A stretch of DNA of 38,817 nt from positions 1-38,817 of the forward strand of contig JAEZDP010000216.1 of assembly GCA_023418055.1 (NCBI GenBank), given 5' to 3'. This DNA is from Acidobacteriota bacterium. Its GTDB lineage: Bacteria > Acidobacteriota > Vicinamibacteria > Vicinamibacterales > Vicinamibacteraceae. This document shows, piece after piece, positions 15,732 through 22,981 of the stretch; within the stretch, counting starts at the first letter, position 1; each line of letters starts with the position of its first letter. The notes beneath the pieces are model-generated. The model saw only the letters and a program-made list of their open reading frames with translations, ran no database searches and was not told where the DNA came from. Made by a program: the position numbers and the translations under genes.

Positions 15732-16781
15732 TCAGGCCGGGACGCGCAGCGTGCGGATGAACCGCTCGAGCAGTCCCTGGTCGAAGTGGTTGGAGAGATG
15801 CGTTCGCATGAGGTGCAGCGCGTCGGCCGAGCGCATGGCACGCTGGTAGCTGCGGTCGCTCGTCATGGCGTCGAAGCAGTCGGCTATCGCCGCAATGCGG
15901 CCGAACAGGTGCACATCGTCGCCCGAGAGCCGGCGCGGGTAGCCCTGGCCCGTGAGCCGCTCGTGGTGCTGCGACACGGCGACCATGCCGAGCGGTCCCA
16001 GGCGGCCCGCCTCCTGCAGGATGTGTTCGCCGCGCTCCACGTGCGTGCGCATGACGGCGAACTCCTCTTCGGTGTAGGCCCCCGGTTTGGCGATGAGTTC
16101 GCGCGGGATCTCGCTCTTCCCGATGTCGTGCAGCAGGGTACCCAGCGCCAGTTCCTGCAGGTCGCCCGCCGCGCGGACCCCGGCGGCATGCGCCAGGCCC
16201 ACGGCAAAGACGCTGACGTTCATCGAGTGCCGGACGGTGTCGTAGTCGTGGGCCATCAGGCTCGCGAGGTGGCCCACTGCGTCAGGCGTCCGCACGAGCA
16301 ACTGCACCGTTTGCTGCGCGACACGCCGCGTCCGCGGCACCGACTGGGCGTGCCGCGGCTCGGCCATCACCGCTTCGAGCGTGGATTGCGCCGCCGAGGT
16401 CAGCAGCATCGCCTTGCGCGGCGTCGGCACGTGGGGATTGGCCAGCAGCGTGTCGAGGTGCTTCTCGACATACGCCTCGTAGCGGCGCCGCTCGTCGCCG
16501 CGCAGCCACAACGTGTGGACGTTGTTGTGCAGCAGCCGCGCATGGTGGTGGACGTTGAACGGCAGGTCCGGACCGCGAAACAGGATGAAGTGCCCCGGCG
16601 CGCTCTGCAGGTACAGATGGAAGTCCACGATCGAGTCGACGACGAGCCCATCGAGGTGCACCGGCATGTACAGCGGACGCACGTGCCCGTAGGCCGCGCG
16701 GACCGCGCCGGGCGGCGTCTCGAGGACACGGGGCTGAAGACGCAGGGGCAGCGCCACGCCAAGCCCAGCAGCAAGGAGCAT
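15732..16781 (-). CDS. HD-GYP domain protein (probable cyclic-di-GMP phosphodiesterase)
   Basis: The 349-residue protein ends in an HD-GYP domain. Visible are the first His (HSMNVSVFAV, H185), the HD pair in LLHDIGK (H218, D219), the HHE segment (H272-E274), and G280-Y281-P282 in the GYP signature, followed by DCFDAMTSDRSYQRAM. These residues are those needed for hydrolysis of cyclic-di-GMP in this family. The N-terminal 130 residues (YMPVHLDGLVVDSIVDFHLYL and onward) resemble the accessory domain often preceding HD-GYP in soil bacteria. I set the start at 16781, but conservation seems to begin near Met 39 (16667), so it may be shorter. No membrane segment or receiver domain is evident. A PilZ gene elsewhere in the window also points to c-di-GMP signalling. 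Confidence 0.85.
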   Translation of the reverse strand: MLLAAGLGVALPLRLQPRVLETPPGAVRAAYGHVRPLYMPVHLDGLVVDSIVDFHLYLQSAPGHFILFRGPDLPFNVHHHARLLHNNVHTLWLRGDERRRYEAYVEKHLDTLLANPHVPTPRKAMLLTSAAQSTLEAVMAEPRHAQSVPRTRRVAQQTVQLLVRTPDAVGHLASLMAHDYDTVRHSMNVSVFAVGLAHAAGVRAAGDLQELALGTLLHDIGKSEIPRELIAKPGAYTEEEFAVMRTHVERGEHILQEAGRLGPLGMVAVSQHHERLTGQGYPRRLSGDDVHLFGRIAAIADCFDAMTSDRSYQRAMRSADALHLMRTHLSNHFDQGLLERFIRTLRVPA

Positions 16782-16998
16782 GCCTGCGGGAGGCGTCCGG
16801 GAACACCGCCTCGAGCGCCTGGCTGACGTCCCGGATCACGGATCTGGTGTCCCGCTGACGGATTCGTCTACCATCAGCTCGACCCCTCCCATCCAGTGCG
16901 CACCGATCGGCTCGATCACCCGCCGCACTCGTCACGCCGTCGACACGCCGGCGTTGCGCGCGCCTCACGTCCGTTCTCCATCCTGTGGGCACCGGGGC
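16782..16998. other. Divergent gap between the HD-GYP and TonB-receptor genes
   Basis: This 217-nt stretch must contain the promoters of both flanking genes if their starts are right. I could not identify a convincing -35/-10 pair, operator or terminator. The frame of the receptor is open through it, but it reads as non-coding, Pro/Arg-rich sequence. Confidence 0.4.
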
Positions 16999-17004
16999 GG
17001 GAGG
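16999..17004 (+). promoter_or_regulatory. Shine-Dalgarno GGGAGG for the TonB-dependent receptor
   Basis: GGGAGG lies 9 nt before the ATG at 17014 and selects that start. This places a normal signal peptide at the N-terminus and rejects the longer frame from 16780. Confidence 0.7.
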
Positions 17005-17013
17005 CCCCTGATC

Positions 17014-20000
17014 ATGCTCATGCCAGCCAGCGCATCCCTCACCACGCGGGCCCTGCCCGTCCTCATGCTGTGGATCTGCCTTCTGGCAGCCACCGTTCCC
17101 GCCGCCGCGCAGTTCGAGACCGGCTCGATCACCGGGACGGTGCGTGACACGAGCGGTGGCGTGCTCCCGGGCGTCTCGGTCACGCTCCGCAACGTCGAGA
17201 CCGGCGTCGTGCAGACTTCGACGACCAACGAGAGCGGCGTCTACGAGTTCTTCACCCTGCGCCCCGGTCGCTACGAGGTGTTGGCCGAACTCCAGGGGTT
17301 CACGCCGACACGGCTCTCGGACCTGACCCTGTCGATTGGCGGGCGGCAGCGCGGCGACATCGAGATGGGCGTGGGCCTGTCGGAGGCCGTCGAGGTGTCG
17401 GCCGGCGCGGTGGCCCTCGAGCGCGACTCGAGCCAGCGAGGGCAGGTCATCACGAGCGAGCAGGCCGTGGCCTTGCCCTTGAACGGGCGCGAGTACTCGT
17501 CGCTCGTCCTGCTGACGACGGGCGTGAGGCGGTCGGCCATCAACTCGGGCGGCGCCACGCCGCGTGAGGGCTCGTTCACCGTCAACGGCCTGCGCAGCAC
17601 GTTCAACAACTTCCTGCTCGATGGCGTCGACAACAACGCCTACGGCACGAGCAACCAGGGCTTCTCGAACCAGGTCATGCAGCCGCCGCCCGATGCCATC
17701 GCCGAGTTCAAGGTGGTGACCAACAACATGAGCGCCGAGTACGGACGCAGCGGGGGCGGCACCGTCAACGTCGCGTACAAGAGCGGCACCAACACCTTCA
17801 GCGGCGCCGCCTGGGAGTTCTTCCGCGACACGTCGCTGAACGCGGTCGGCTTCTTCCGACCACCGGTCGGCAGCGAGCCCGAGTTGAAGCGCAACCAGTT
17901 CGGCTTCGTCCTCGGTGGCCCGATCGTGCGCAACCGTGCCTTCTTCTTCACCGACTACGAAGGGTTCCGTCAGGAACAGCGGACGGTCGCCTTCGCCTCG
18001 ATCCCGAGCCTCGACCAACGGCAGGGCGTCCTCGGGGTGGCGGTGCGCGACCCGCGCACCGGGCAAGTCTACCCGGCCGGCACGCCGCTGCCGATGACGG
18101 CGTTTGCCCGCAAGGTCCTGTCGGAACTGCCCGAGCCCACCGCTGCCGGGACGGCCAACAACTACCGGCGGGTGCGGCTGTTCGACACCGACGTGGACAA
18201 GTACAACGTGAAACTCGATGGTCGCGTGAGCGACCGGCTGTCCATCTTCGGGCGGTACGGCTATCGCGATTCGTTCATCCTCGACGAGCCCACGCTGCCG
18301 CTGCCGTCCGGTGGCGACAGCAACGGCGAGATCTACACCAACAACAAGCAGCTGGCGCTCGGCGCCACGTACACCCCTGGCGGCACGCAGCTGCTCGAGT
18401 TCCGCTTCGGCTGGTCGTATACGCAGGGCGGCAAGGACCCGGTGAGCCTCGGACAACCCGGCGCCCTCGACGCCTACGGCCTGCCCGGACTGCCAACCGA
18501 CCCGCGCGTGGCTGGAGGCCTGCCCACGCAGGTCATCACCGGGTTCTCGACCCTGGGTCGGCAGGCCACCAATCCCCAGTGGCAGTACCCGGAGGTCTGG
18601 AATCCGAAGCTGAACTACTCACTCGTGCGCGGCCGCCAGTCGCTCAAGGTGGGATACGAGTTCCAGCACGTGCAGACCGAGGTGCAGGACGTCAACCCGC
18701 TCTACGGGCGCGACGCCTACGCGGGCCAGCTCACGCGGCCGACCGGCGCGGCGGCCAACAACGTGTACAACCTGGCCGACTTCATGTTCGGGCTGCGCAC
18801 GCAGTACGCCCTCAGCAACATCCTCGTGGCCAACCTGCGGCAGAACATGCACTTTGCCTACATCCAGGACGACATCCGCGTGTCCGACCGCCTGACGCTC
18901 AACGTCGGCGTGCGCTACGAGTACGCCACGCCGTGGTGGGAGCGCGACAACGTGTTGTCGAACTTCGACCCGGCGACGAGGTCGATGGTGCCGGCGCGCG
19001 ACGGCTCGCTCGAAGACCGCACCACGCTCGCGCCCGACCGCAACAACATCGGTCCGCGGCTCGGGTTCGCGTATGCGGTCACCCCGCGCACGGTGATCCG
19101 GGGCGGCTACGGCACGTCGTTCATCCATTTCCACCGGGCCGGTGGCGGCAACGTGCTGCCGATCAACGGCCCGCAAGTGATCAACGCCGTCGAGGTGCAG
19201 CTCGACCCGACCGCCGCGTCGTTCATTCCCACCCAACGGGGCTATCCGGACGGGCTGACCGACCCCTCGCGCTTCAACCCGCTGCTGGCCAACGTCACCT
19301 ACATGCCGCGGGACTACCGGTCGAGCCGCGTGGACAGCTGGTATGTGTCGGTGCAGCGCGAGCTCTTCACGCACACGATCGTCGACCTGGCCTACGTGGG
19401 CAACAGGTCATCGGGGCTCCTGCTGTTTGCCAACTACAACCAGGCGCGGCCGAACAACCCCGGCGAGAACCTGCCGCTGCAGGCCCGACGGCCCATCCCC
19501 GAGTTCGCAGACATCACCTACGCGTGGAACGGCGGCAAGAGCGACTACCAGGGGCTGCAGGCGCGGCTCGAGACACGGCTGCGCGGGCTCTACCTGCTCA
19601 ACTCGCTGACGCTGTCGCGCACACGCGACAACGGCGCCGGCTCGCTCGAGAGCCCCAACGGCAATTTCCCCGCGCCGCAGGACATCAACAACCTCGACGC
19701 CGAGTTCGGCCTGTCGGGCTATCACCAGCCCTACAACCTCACCACCAGCGTGGTCTGGGATCTGCCGGTGGGACGCGACCGGCGATTCCTCGGCGGGGCG
19801 TCGGCGTGGGCCGACGCGCTGCTCGGTGGTTGGCAGGTGGCCTTCATCAGCACATTCGCGGCCGGCGACCCCTTGACCTTCACCTACGTGCCCGTGGCGC
19901 AGGCGCAGGTGTCCGGCATCTCGGCCGATTTCCGCGGGGCGAACAACTACCGGCCCGACGTCGTGGGCGACCCGTACGGCGACCGTGACTCCATCACCAA

Positions 20001-20298
20001 CTACTTCAACCGTGACGCCGTCGTGGTGCCGACCGACGTCAGCCGCCCGTTCGGCAACGCCGAGCGCAATGCCGTCCGCGGGCCCGCGTTCTGGCAGGTG
20101 GACTTCGCGTTGCAGAAGGCCTTCCGCCTGCCGGTGGGGGCCAACACGCAGGTGCAGTTCAGGGCGGAGGCGTTCAACCTGCTCAACCGCACCAACTTCA
20201 GGGCGCCGGTCGGCAACCGCAGCGCCAACAACTTCGGCTCGATCACCAGCACGTTCGACCCGCGGCAACTCCAGTTGGGCTTGCGGGTCACGTTCTGA
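17014..20298 (+). CDS. TonB-dependent receptor with N-terminal carboxypeptidase-regulatory-like domain (Oar-like)
   Basis: The 1094-residue protein has a signal peptide (LMLWICLLAATVPAAAQ). A carboxypeptidase-regulatory-like beta-sandwich follows at about residues 36-115 (GSITGTVRDTSGGVLPGVSV, YEVLAELQGF). A plug domain comes next (TVNGLRSTFNNFLLDGVDNN, then YKSGTNTFSGAAWEFFRD). A large beta-barrel ends in LQLGLRVTF with the terminal Phe of outer-membrane proteins. This architecture is the Oar-like type very frequent in Acidobacteriota, where it is presumed to import large carbohydrates or other bulky nutrients; the substrate is unknown. The start at 17014 follows GGGAGG. A second ATG two codons later is possible. 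The gene stands alone, divergent from the HD-GYP gene and followed by heptamer arrays. Confidence 0.92.
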   Translation: MLMPASASLTTRALPVLMLWICLLAATVPAAAQFETGSITGTVRDTSGGVLPGVSVTLRNVETGVVQTSTTNESGVYEFFTLRPGRYEVLAELQGFTPTRLSDLTLSIGGRQRGDIEMGVGLSEAVEVSAGAVALERDSSQRGQVITSEQAVALPLNGREYSSLVLLTTGVRRSAINSGGATPREGSFTVNGLRSTFNNFLLDGVDNNAYGTSNQGFSNQVMQPPPDAIAEFKVVTNNMSAEYGRSGGGTVNVAYKSGTNTFSGAAWEFFRDTSLNAVGFFRPPVGSEPELKRNQFGFVLGGPIVRNRAFFFTDYEGFRQEQRTVAFASIPSLDQRQGVLGVAVRDPRTGQVYPAGTPLPMTAFARKVLSELPEPTAAGTANNYRRVRLFDTDVDKYNVKLDGRVSDRLSIFGRYGYRDSFILDEPTLPLPSGGDSNGEIYTNNKQLALGATYTPGGTQLLEFRFGWSYTQGGKDPVSLGQPGALDAYGLPGLPTDPRVAGGLPTQVITGFSTLGRQATNPQWQYPEVWNPKLNYSLVRGRQSLKVGYEFQHVQTEVQDVNPLYGRDAYAGQLTRPTGAAANNVYNLADFMFGLRTQYALSNILVANLRQNMHFAYIQDDIRVSDRLTLNVGVRYEYATPWWERDNVLSNFDPATRSMVPARDGSLEDRTTLAPDRNNIGPRLGFAYAVTPRTVIRGGYGTSFIHFHRAGGGNVLPINGPQVINAVEVQLDPTAASFIPTQRGYPDGLTDPSRFNPLLANVTYMPRDYRSSRVDSWYVSVQRELFTHTIVDLAYVGNRSSGLLLFANYNQARPNNPGENLPLQARRPIPEFADITYAWNGGKSDYQGLQARLETRLRGLYLLNSLTLSRTRDNGAGSLESPNGNFPAPQDINNLDAEFGLSGYHQPYNLTTSVVWDLPVGRDRRFLGGASAWADALLGGWQVAFISTFAAGDPLTFTYVPVAQAQVSGISADFRGANNYRPDVVGDPYGDRDSITNYFNRDAVVVPTDVSRPFGNAERNAVRGPAFWQVDFALQKAFRLPVGANTQVQFRAEAFNLLNRTNFRAPVGNRSANNFGSITSTFDPRQLQLGLRVTF

Positions 20299-20368
20299 TC
20301 GCGGATCGCGGATCGCGGATCGCGGATCGGGGATCGGGGATCGGGGAGCGGGGATCGCGGATCGGGGA
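20299..20368. repeat. Tandem array of ten 7-bp units (TCGCGGA/TCGGGGA)
   Basis: Starting immediately after the receptor's TGA, ten perfect-length heptamers follow. There are four TCGCGGA, three TCGGGGA, one GCGGGGA, one TCGCGGA and one TCGGGGA. Unit length is strictly seven although the sequence varies. Confidence 0.9.
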
Positions 20369-20400
20369 GCGGGTGACACCTGCCGACCCCGCGACCCCGT

Positions 20401-20428
20401 GGACCGTAGACTGTAGACCGTGGACCGC
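20401..20428. repeat. Second 7-bp array (GGACCGT-type, four units)
   Basis: GGACCGT, AGACTGT, AGACCGT and GGACCGC follow in register, 32 nt after the first array and 49 nt before the sugar phosphorylase start. The sequence differs from the first array but the period is the same. Confidence 0.75.
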
Positions 20429-20477
20429 AAGACCGCCTCTGCGGCCGCGCCCGTGCCCCTCTGCTATGGTGTAGACC

Positions 20478-22364
20478 ATGGCAGAGCGGCAGGCTCCTGA
20501 CACCGCGGCGCCGGCAGGCGCTGTGCCCCTCCACGCGCTGGCGCACCTTCCTTCGCCCGACTACACGCGGCCGCTGTTGCAGCTCAGCGACGCGCAGCGG
20601 CAGCGGCTCATCGGCATCCTCGGCGTCATCTACGGCGCCGAGCGTGCCGAGGCGTGTTACCCCGAGCTCGAGCGGATCCTGCGCGTGTACGACGCGCATT
20701 GCACCGACGAGATGCGCGCGGCTCGCGCGGACTTCGACCCGCGCGAGCGGTTCTCCGAGAAGGACGTGATTCTCATCACGTACGGCGACCTACTCACCTC
20801 GCCGGGACGCCCGCCGTTGCAGGTGCTGTCCGACTTCCTCGACCGCTTCATGCGCGAGGCGATCAACGCCGTCCACATCCTGCCGTTCTTTCCCTACTCG
20901 TCAGACCGTGGCTTCTCGATCATCGACTACGAAGAGGTGGACCCCCGCCTCGGCAGCTGGGAGGACATCGAGGCGATGTCGCGGCACTTCCGCCTCATGT
21001 TCGACGGCGTCTTCAATCACGCGTCGAGCAAGAGCCGCTGGTTTCAGGGCTTCCTGAACGGGCATCCCGACTACCAGAACTTCTTCGTGTCGTTCAACAC
21101 CCGCGATGCGATCTCGGACGACTACCTGCGTCTCATCCTGCGACCGCGGACCTCCGACCTCCTGACGACCTTTCCGACCATCAACGGCGCGCGCTTCGTG
21201 TGGACCACCTTCAGCCCCGACCAGGTGGACCTGAACTTCCGCAACGAGCAGGTGCTGCTGCGGGTGGTGGACATCCTGCTGCACTACGTCCGGCGCGGTG
21301 CCGACGTCATCCGCCTGGATGCGGTCACCTACATCTGGCGCGAACTCGGTACCTCGTGCGCGCACCTGCGGCAGACCCATGCCCTCGTGCAGCTGTTTCG
21401 CGCGATCCTCGACGCAGTCGCGCCGCACGTGGCGCTCATCACCGAGACCAACGTGCCGCACGCCGACAACATCAGCTACTTCGGCGACGGCACCAACGAA
21501 GCGCAGATGGTCTACAACTTCGCGCTGCCGCCCCTCGTGCTGCACACGTTCCATACCGCCGACGTCTCGCGCCTCGCCAGCTGGGCGCGCACGCTCGTGC
21601 ACGTCTCCGACACGGCCACCTACTTCAACTTCCTGTCGTCGCACGACGGCATCGGCCTGCTGGGGGCACGCGGCATCCTCTCCGAGGACGAACTGGACGC
21701 GTTGGTGGCGCACACCGTCGAGCACGGCGGCTACGTGTCGTACCGGTCGAACGGCGACGGCTCGCAGAGCCCGTACGAACTCAACATCACCTGGTACAGC
21801 GCGCTCAATCGCGAGGGGAGCGGCGAGCCGCAGGACCTGCAGGTGCGGCGCTTCCTCGCGGCACGAGCCATCGCCCTGGCGCTGCGCGGCGTCCCCGGCA
21901 TCTACTTTCCCACGCTCTTTGGCGCCAAGAACGACACCGACGCGGTGCTGCGCGGCGCCGAGAAGCGCAGCATCAACCGCCGGACGTTCGACGAGGCCAC
22001 CCTGCTGACGATGCTCGACGATCCCGAGTGCTGGGTCTCGCAGGTGGCGCGCGGCATGCGACGGCTCGTGCGGCGCCGAATCCAGCAGCCGGCGTTCCAT
22101 CCCAATGCCGACCAGCGTGTGCTCGACGTGGGCCGCCGTGCGTTCGGGCTGCTGCGCGTCGCGGCGGACGGACGTCCGCTCGTGGCGATCACGAGTGTCT
22201 CGCCCACGTCCCAGGTCGTCGACGTGCCGCTGGCCCAGGTGGGCAGCGGTGCGCAGGTGTGGCGCGACGTCATCTCACGGCAGTCGATCGAGTGCGTCGA
22301 TCACGCGCTGCGCCTCACGCTCGAGCCGTACGAAGTGCTGTGGCTCGTGGAGGACACCCCGTGA
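20478..22364 (+). CDS. GH13 sugar phosphorylase (sucrose/glucosylglycerate phosphorylase-like, subfamily 18 type)
   Basis: The 628-residue alpha-amylase-superfamily enzyme shows all four conserved regions. Region I is DGVFNH (D176-H181). Region II is VIRLDAVTYIW with the nucleophile D281. Region III is ITETNVPH with acid/base E323. Region IV is SSHDGIG with D390. The segments ITYGDLL, ILPFFPYSSDRGFSIIDY and RELGTSCAHLRQTHALVQLF are typical of sucrose-phosphorylase-like enzymes. The last one looks closer to glucosylglycerate phosphorylases and E. coli YcjM than to true sucrose phosphorylase. It would cleave an alpha-glucoside with phosphate to give glucose 1-phosphate in the cytoplasm. The exact acceptor is not determinable. 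The ATG lacks a clear ribosome-binding site. It overlaps the next gene by 4 nt. Confidence 0.85.
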   Translation: MAERQAPDTAAPAGAVPLHALAHLPSPDYTRPLLQLSDAQRQRLIGILGVIYGAERAEACYPELERILRVYDAHCTDEMRAARADFDPRERFSEKDVILITYGDLLTSPGRPPLQVLSDFLDRFMREAINAVHILPFFPYSSDRGFSIIDYEEVDPRLGSWEDIEAMSRHFRLMFDGVFNHASSKSRWFQGFLNGHPDYQNFFVSFNTRDAISDDYLRLILRPRTSDLLTTFPTINGARFVWTTFSPDQVDLNFRNEQVLLRVVDILLHYVRRGADVIRLDAVTYIWRELGTSCAHLRQTHALVQLFRAILDAVAPHVALITETNVPHADNISYFGDGTNEAQMVYNFALPPLVLHTFHTADVSRLASWARTLVHVSDTATYFNFLSSHDGIGLLGARGILSEDELDALVAHTVEHGGYVSYRSNGDGSQSPYELNITWYSALNREGSGEPQDLQVRRFLAARAIALALRGVPGIYFPTLFGAKNDTDAVLRGAEKRSINRRTFDEATLLTMLDDPECWVSQVARGMRRLVRRRIQQPAFHPNADQRVLDVGRRAFGLLRVAADGRPLVAITSVSPTSQVVDVPLAQVGSGAQVWRDVISRQSIECVDHALRLTLEPYEVLWLVEDTP

Positions 22365-22888
22365 CCCCCGCGGCACGTGCGGGCGCCCTCCTGCTCGCCG
22401 CACTGATGACGGCTGCCTCGTCGGTCGCGGGCCAGGCGCCGCCCTGGCAGACCGATCAGCCGGCCACCAGGGTCGAGACGTCGCACCTCACGGCGGTGAC
22501 CGACCCTCTCACGGTGACCGCTGCGCGCGATGGACGGGTGACGTTGCGCGTGCACGTCACGCCTGCCCCACGCATGCGCGTCTACGCCCACGACGTGACC
22601 GGCTATCGCCCCCTGTCGTTGGAGGTGGCGCCAATGGAAGGACTCACCGTCCGGCCGCCTCGATGGCCGGCGTCGCAGCTATACGTCTTTCCGCCCACAG
22701 GGGAAGTGTCGCGGGTGTTCGACGCGCCGTTTGTCGTAGAGGTGCAGGCCGACCTCAGTGCGTCGCTGCGCCGCGCAGTGACCTCGGGCAGCGCCCGTCT
22801 GACGGCCCGCCTCCGCTACCAGGCGTGTGACGATCGGCTCTGCTACCGCCCCGCCGAGGCCCAGGTGGCGTGGGCGAGCGCGCAATAG
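22361..22888 (+). CDS. Secreted DsbD N-terminal (alpha) domain-like protein
   Basis: The 175-residue protein has a signal peptide (GALLLAALMTAASSVAGQA). A single immunoglobulin-like domain like the N-terminal domain of DsbD follows, ending with the CDDRLCYRPAEAQV segment. The Cys pair spaced by four residues and followed by Tyr is the redox motif of DsbD-alpha. The transmembrane (beta) and thioredoxin (gamma) domains are absent, so it is a stand-alone periplasmic domain that would need a reductant partner. It starts with a GTG whose last two bases are the first two of the phosphorylase stop (GTGA), so it is translationally coupled to a cytoplasmic sugar enzyme, an unexpected pairing. The assignment rests on one motif plus the fold pattern. 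Confidence 0.68.
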   Translation: MTPAARAGALLLAALMTAASSVAGQAPPWQTDQPATRVETSHLTAVTDPLTVTAARDGRVTLRVHVTPAPRMRVYAHDVTGYRPLSLEVAPMEGLTVRPPRWPASQLYVFPPTGEVSRVFDAPFVVEVQADLSASLRRAVTSGSARLTARLRYQACDDRLCYRPAEAQVAWASAQ

Positions 22889-22891
22889 TGG

Positions 22892-22969
22892 CAGGCTACG
22901 GGCTTCAGGCTGCTTCAGGCTACAGACGTCGGGCTACAGGCTAAAGGCTAATGAGGCATGAGGCATGAG
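22892..22969. repeat. Degenerate 7-bp array (GGCTACA/GAGGCAT units)
   Basis: The clearest part is GGCTACA, GGCTAAA, GGCTAAT, GAGGCAT, GAGGCAT, GAG in register at 22932-22969. Looser CAGGCTA copies lie before it. The array fills the gap between the convergent 3' ends of the DsbD-like and molybdopterin genes. Confidence 0.7.
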
Positions 22970-22981
22970 CCGCGCCCGCCC

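Noticed and set aside
16780..17013. N-terminal extension of the TonB-receptor ORF
   Set aside because: GGGAGG precedes the ATG at 17014, and the extension would place 78 unlikely residues before the signal peptide.
16282..18456. 724-codon minus-strand frame across the HD-GYP and receptor genes
   Set aside because: It spans two recognised genes in other frames and has no recognisable motif.
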